This document shows, in pieces, positions 5,037 through 7,061 of a stretch of 7,061 nt of DNA (position 1 is its first letter; each line of letters starts with the position of its first letter). The stretch lies in NCBI GenBank assembly GCA_016933315.1, contig JAFGBE010000001.1, positions 1 to 7,061 of the forward strand. The letters are read 5' to 3'. The notes below the pieces were generated by a model that was given only the letters and a program-made list of their open reading frames with translations, made no database searches and was not told the DNA's origin. Origin of the DNA: Candidatus Auribacterota bacterium (lineage in GTDB: Bacteria; Auribacterota; UBA6266). Made by a program: the position numbers and the translations under genes.

Positions 5037-7061
5037 AATACACCGTAGTTAAATTTTTGTCTTTCGACCTTGGAAATTTAGGGAATATGTCAGCCTTATA
5101 GCCTACTATAAACTCAACCGGGTTCTTGAAGTTCACTTCTCTCCCTTCGACAACCTGCTCGTTACGCACAAAATCCTTATAAACAAACTCTCCCCTCAGC
5201 TCCCAATAATCAAATGTATCATATCCCGGGCAGCAGAAGTAACTTCCCGACGCTCTCAAAGAGAAGATATCGTTAAGCTTGAGTTTTACGCCCCCTCTCG
5301 GTTTGATAATAGTTGTATTTATATCGGGGCCCGTTTTAATTGTATCAAGATGATAAATGGCTTCCAGCTCGGCGAATATCCTCAGCTTTTCGTTATTAAT
5401 GTTTTTATCAAAAAACAGGACCCCTTTATATCTGTAATCATAGTTCGGGTAATCAGGCCCCTGTATCGAATAATAAACTTCGCCGTCGCAGAAAAAATAA
5501 GATTTATCGGGAAATTCCTTCAATAGCCGGGCCCTGAGCTGATGGCTCCTGAAATGGTCCGGATCATCCCTGTAATCGCCGACTCCAAATACATATTCAG
5601 TCTCCAATTTAACGCCTATATCTTCAAATATCCAGGAAGGCAAAGCTCTTATGCCGAAGTTATAGATATCTATCCTGAAATCGGACTGGAATATTTTGTC
5701 TATGCTGAAGTTTGACCCGTGGAGATACGCATATTTAAAATAAGGAAAGACCGTAACATCACCCATAAACGTGTCGGGGAACGTATGCTCCAGTTCAGTC
5801 CTGTTTATCAATTCTATCTCCTCAACAAGAGGGTCCTTCCTGTCAATTTTCCTGTCATATGAAAAATAATTATGAATAAGCGGGAGGTTGCTGAAATTCA
5901 GGTTCACATTACTTTCAACAAAGTTTCCCTTTGTCAACTGGGCGGGAGGAAGATCTTTGCTGTCCCGGGAAACCTTATCAAATCTCAACCCCCTTATCAT
6001 ATTTTCTATATTGCTGAGCTCCGGTTCATATCTATAACCCAAAGATACCGAGGTGGGCAGCCCGAAATGGTAACCGCTTGTGCCGGTCTGAGAAAAATAA
6101 TCGTTCCTTATATTACGGTTTATATCGGCAAATTCATCATCATCAGCCTTCTGGATAGCTTTTTTCAGATACATATTCCCTTCTTTGTACAAACGCCTTG
6201 AGCGGTAATGATAAGAAAGAGCCATCAAAAGATGCGGGTCTTCGGGAGATAACGCCAGGGCCCTCCTCAGTTCGAGTTCCGATTCTTTCATATCGAAATT
6301 CCTCAGGTTCCACGCCCTTATCTCATGGAGATAAGGCAAGGAAGGATTCATTCTGATGGCTTCCTGGTATTCCCTGTCTGCTTCCCTATACCTGTCCTGG
6401 CTCCTCAGCACTTCCCCTCTAAGCAGATGTACTTCATATGTATCTCTTATGCTCTGTATTTTGTCGATTATTTCGTTGGCTTCGCTTATTCTTCCCTCTT
6501 TTATAAAAATCTTCGCGAGGATCAGCATCGCCCATTCATAATTATCATCTATATTACTTAAAATATATTTACATATCTCTTCCGATTGATTTACATCCTG
6601 TTCATCCTCTTTTCTCAGTAAAATATCGGCTTTCGCCGCCAGAAAAACTTTATCATCTTTGTATGAAACCAGCGCTTCATCTATTCTCCCCTCCACCAAA
6701 TCATACGTTCCCTCCTTTACAAAGCCTCCTTCCTCCTTCTTTTCCTCTTCCTCCCCGGCAAGCACGATCTTGTATTTGTCTGTTTTAAGCTCATCTTCAA
6801 TCCTCTCCGCCATCAAAACTTTCTGTGATTTATCCTCGACAAGAACATACCGCGCGCCGCTTTCGCCGACAATATCCGCTACTTCCGCATCTATCTGTTT
6901 CGACAAAACAATAAACAGATCCAGGTTTTCGGGATTAATTTCAAGGGACCTGCTGAATTCGGATTCGGCCAAGACCGGATCGTAATTTTTCAGGTTCCAG
7001 GCCCTCATTTCATGGAGATAGGCGTCGCCAGGTTTCATCTCGATGGCTTTCAGGAACTCCG
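5014..7061 (-). CDS. TPR-repeat protein with C-terminal outer-membrane beta-barrel (5' end outside window)
   Basis: The reading frame is open to the window edge, and the codons before the ATG at 7038 still read as a TPR helix, so that ATG is probably internal and the true start lies to the right. Numbering from that Met (674 residues visible): residues 1-50 and about 110-300 are TPR-type helical hairpins, with NP/SP-turn motifs at 35-36, 231-232 and 264-265. Between them lies an irregular stretch with a Glu/Lys-rich run (96-103). From about 315 the protein changes to alternating polar/aromatic strands separated by Asp/Asn/Gly/Pro-rich turns, ending in Tyr-Phe-Trp. An aromatic last residue is the usual BAM-recognition end of an outer-membrane barrel. 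TPR followed by barrel is the layout of exopolysaccharide exporters such as PgaA, PelB and BcsC. A role as glycan export channel or scaffold is inferred from that layout and from the glycosyltransferase behind it; no specific family is recognised. The gene overlaps the next one by 23 nt. Confidence 0.85.
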   Translation of the reverse strand, partial: EFLKAIEMKPGDAYLHEMRAWNLKNYDPVLAESEFSRSLEINPENLDLFIVLSKQIDAEVADIVGESGARYVLVEDKSQKVLMAERIEDELKTDKYKIVLAGEEEEKKEEGGFVKEGTYDLVEGRIDEALVSYKDDKVFLAAKADILLRKEDEQDVNQSEEICKYILSNIDDNYEWAMLILAKIFIKEGRISEANEIIDKIQSIRDTYEVHLLRGEVLRSQDRYREADREYQEAIRMNPSLPYLHEIRAWNLRNFDMKESELELRRALALSPEDPHLLMALSYHYRSRRLYKEGNMYLKKAIQKADDDEFADINRNIRNDYFSQTGTSGYHFGLPTSVSLGYRYEPELSNIENMIRGLRFDKVSRDSKDLPPAQLTKGNFVESNVNLNFSNLPLIHNYFSYDRKIDRKDPLVEEIELINRTELEHTFPDTFMGDVTVFPYFKYAYLHGSNFSIDKIFQSDFRIDIYNFGIRALPSWIFEDIGVKLETEYVFGVGDYRDDPDHFRSHQLRARLLKEFPDKSYFFCDGEVYYSIQGPDYPNYDYRYKGVLFFDKNINNEKLRIFAELEAIYHLDTIKTGPDINTTIIKPRGGVKLKLNDIFSLRASGSYFCCPGYDTFDYWELRGEFVYKDFVRNEQVVEGREVNFKNPVEFIVGYKADIFPKFPRSKDKNLTTVYCESRYFW
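6304..6333 (-). repeat. Intragenic repeat copy 2 (TPR module)
   Basis: Second copy of the 30-nt segment at 6991-7020 (three mismatches). Protein similarity extends further on both sides: an EAI(R/E)M(N/K)P lead-in, and after the motif a stretch up to the next helix, about 50 residues in all. Confidence 0.8.
6991..7020 (-). repeat. Intragenic repeat copy 1 (TPR module)
   Basis: This 30-nt stretch matches 6304-6333 at 27 of 30 positions, in the same frame, 687 nt (229 codons) away. It encodes the YLHE(M/I)RAWNL helix of a TPR unit. It shows a duplicated TPR segment within the gene. Confidence 0.8.

Overview
The window reads as chromosomal DNA of a diderm (Gram-negative-type) bacterium, moderately AT-leaning. 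Evidence for two membranes is a lipoprotein signal with Ser at +2 and a large protein ending in an apparent outer-membrane beta-barrel with an aromatic C-terminal residue. The style (TPR/barrel fusion, long membrane proteins, structured repeats beside tRNA genes) recalls uncultured lineages such as Omnitrophota or Elusimicrobiota, but this is an impression and no marker gene settles it.

Right part (7061 down to 877): five protein genes on the minus strand, tightly packed like one operon. In order of transcription they are a TPR/beta-barrel protein whose 5' end lies beyond the window, a GT4-like glycosyltransferase (23-nt overlap, GTG start), a polytopic membrane protein of the PTPS-related/GT-C-like kind (5-nt gap), a lipoprotein with a probable beta-sandwich domain (25-nt gap, strong Shine-Dalgarno), and a small single-span membrane protein (ATGA overlap). 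A perfect 11-bp inverted repeat encloses the last stop codon. Together the genes look like a surface-glycan synthesis and export set: a cytoplasmic transferase, a membrane transferase-like protein, an outer-membrane TPR/barrel and two envelope proteins. The combination does not match a named system I know.

Left part (798 down to 1): two tRNA genes on the minus strand, both with encoded CCA: tRNA-Pro(TGG) behind a recognisable promoter, and tRNA-Arg(TCT) followed 2 nt later by a strong stem-loop terminator. The spacer between them carries a highly foldable element directly after the CCA of tRNA-Pro. The region beyond tRNA-Arg holds several inverted repeats and short copies of tRNA-Arg pieces, then a good sigma70-type promoter pointing left, out of the window. 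I see no convincing protein gene in positions 1-840. Open frames across the tRNAs are the familiar artefactual translations of tRNA genes.
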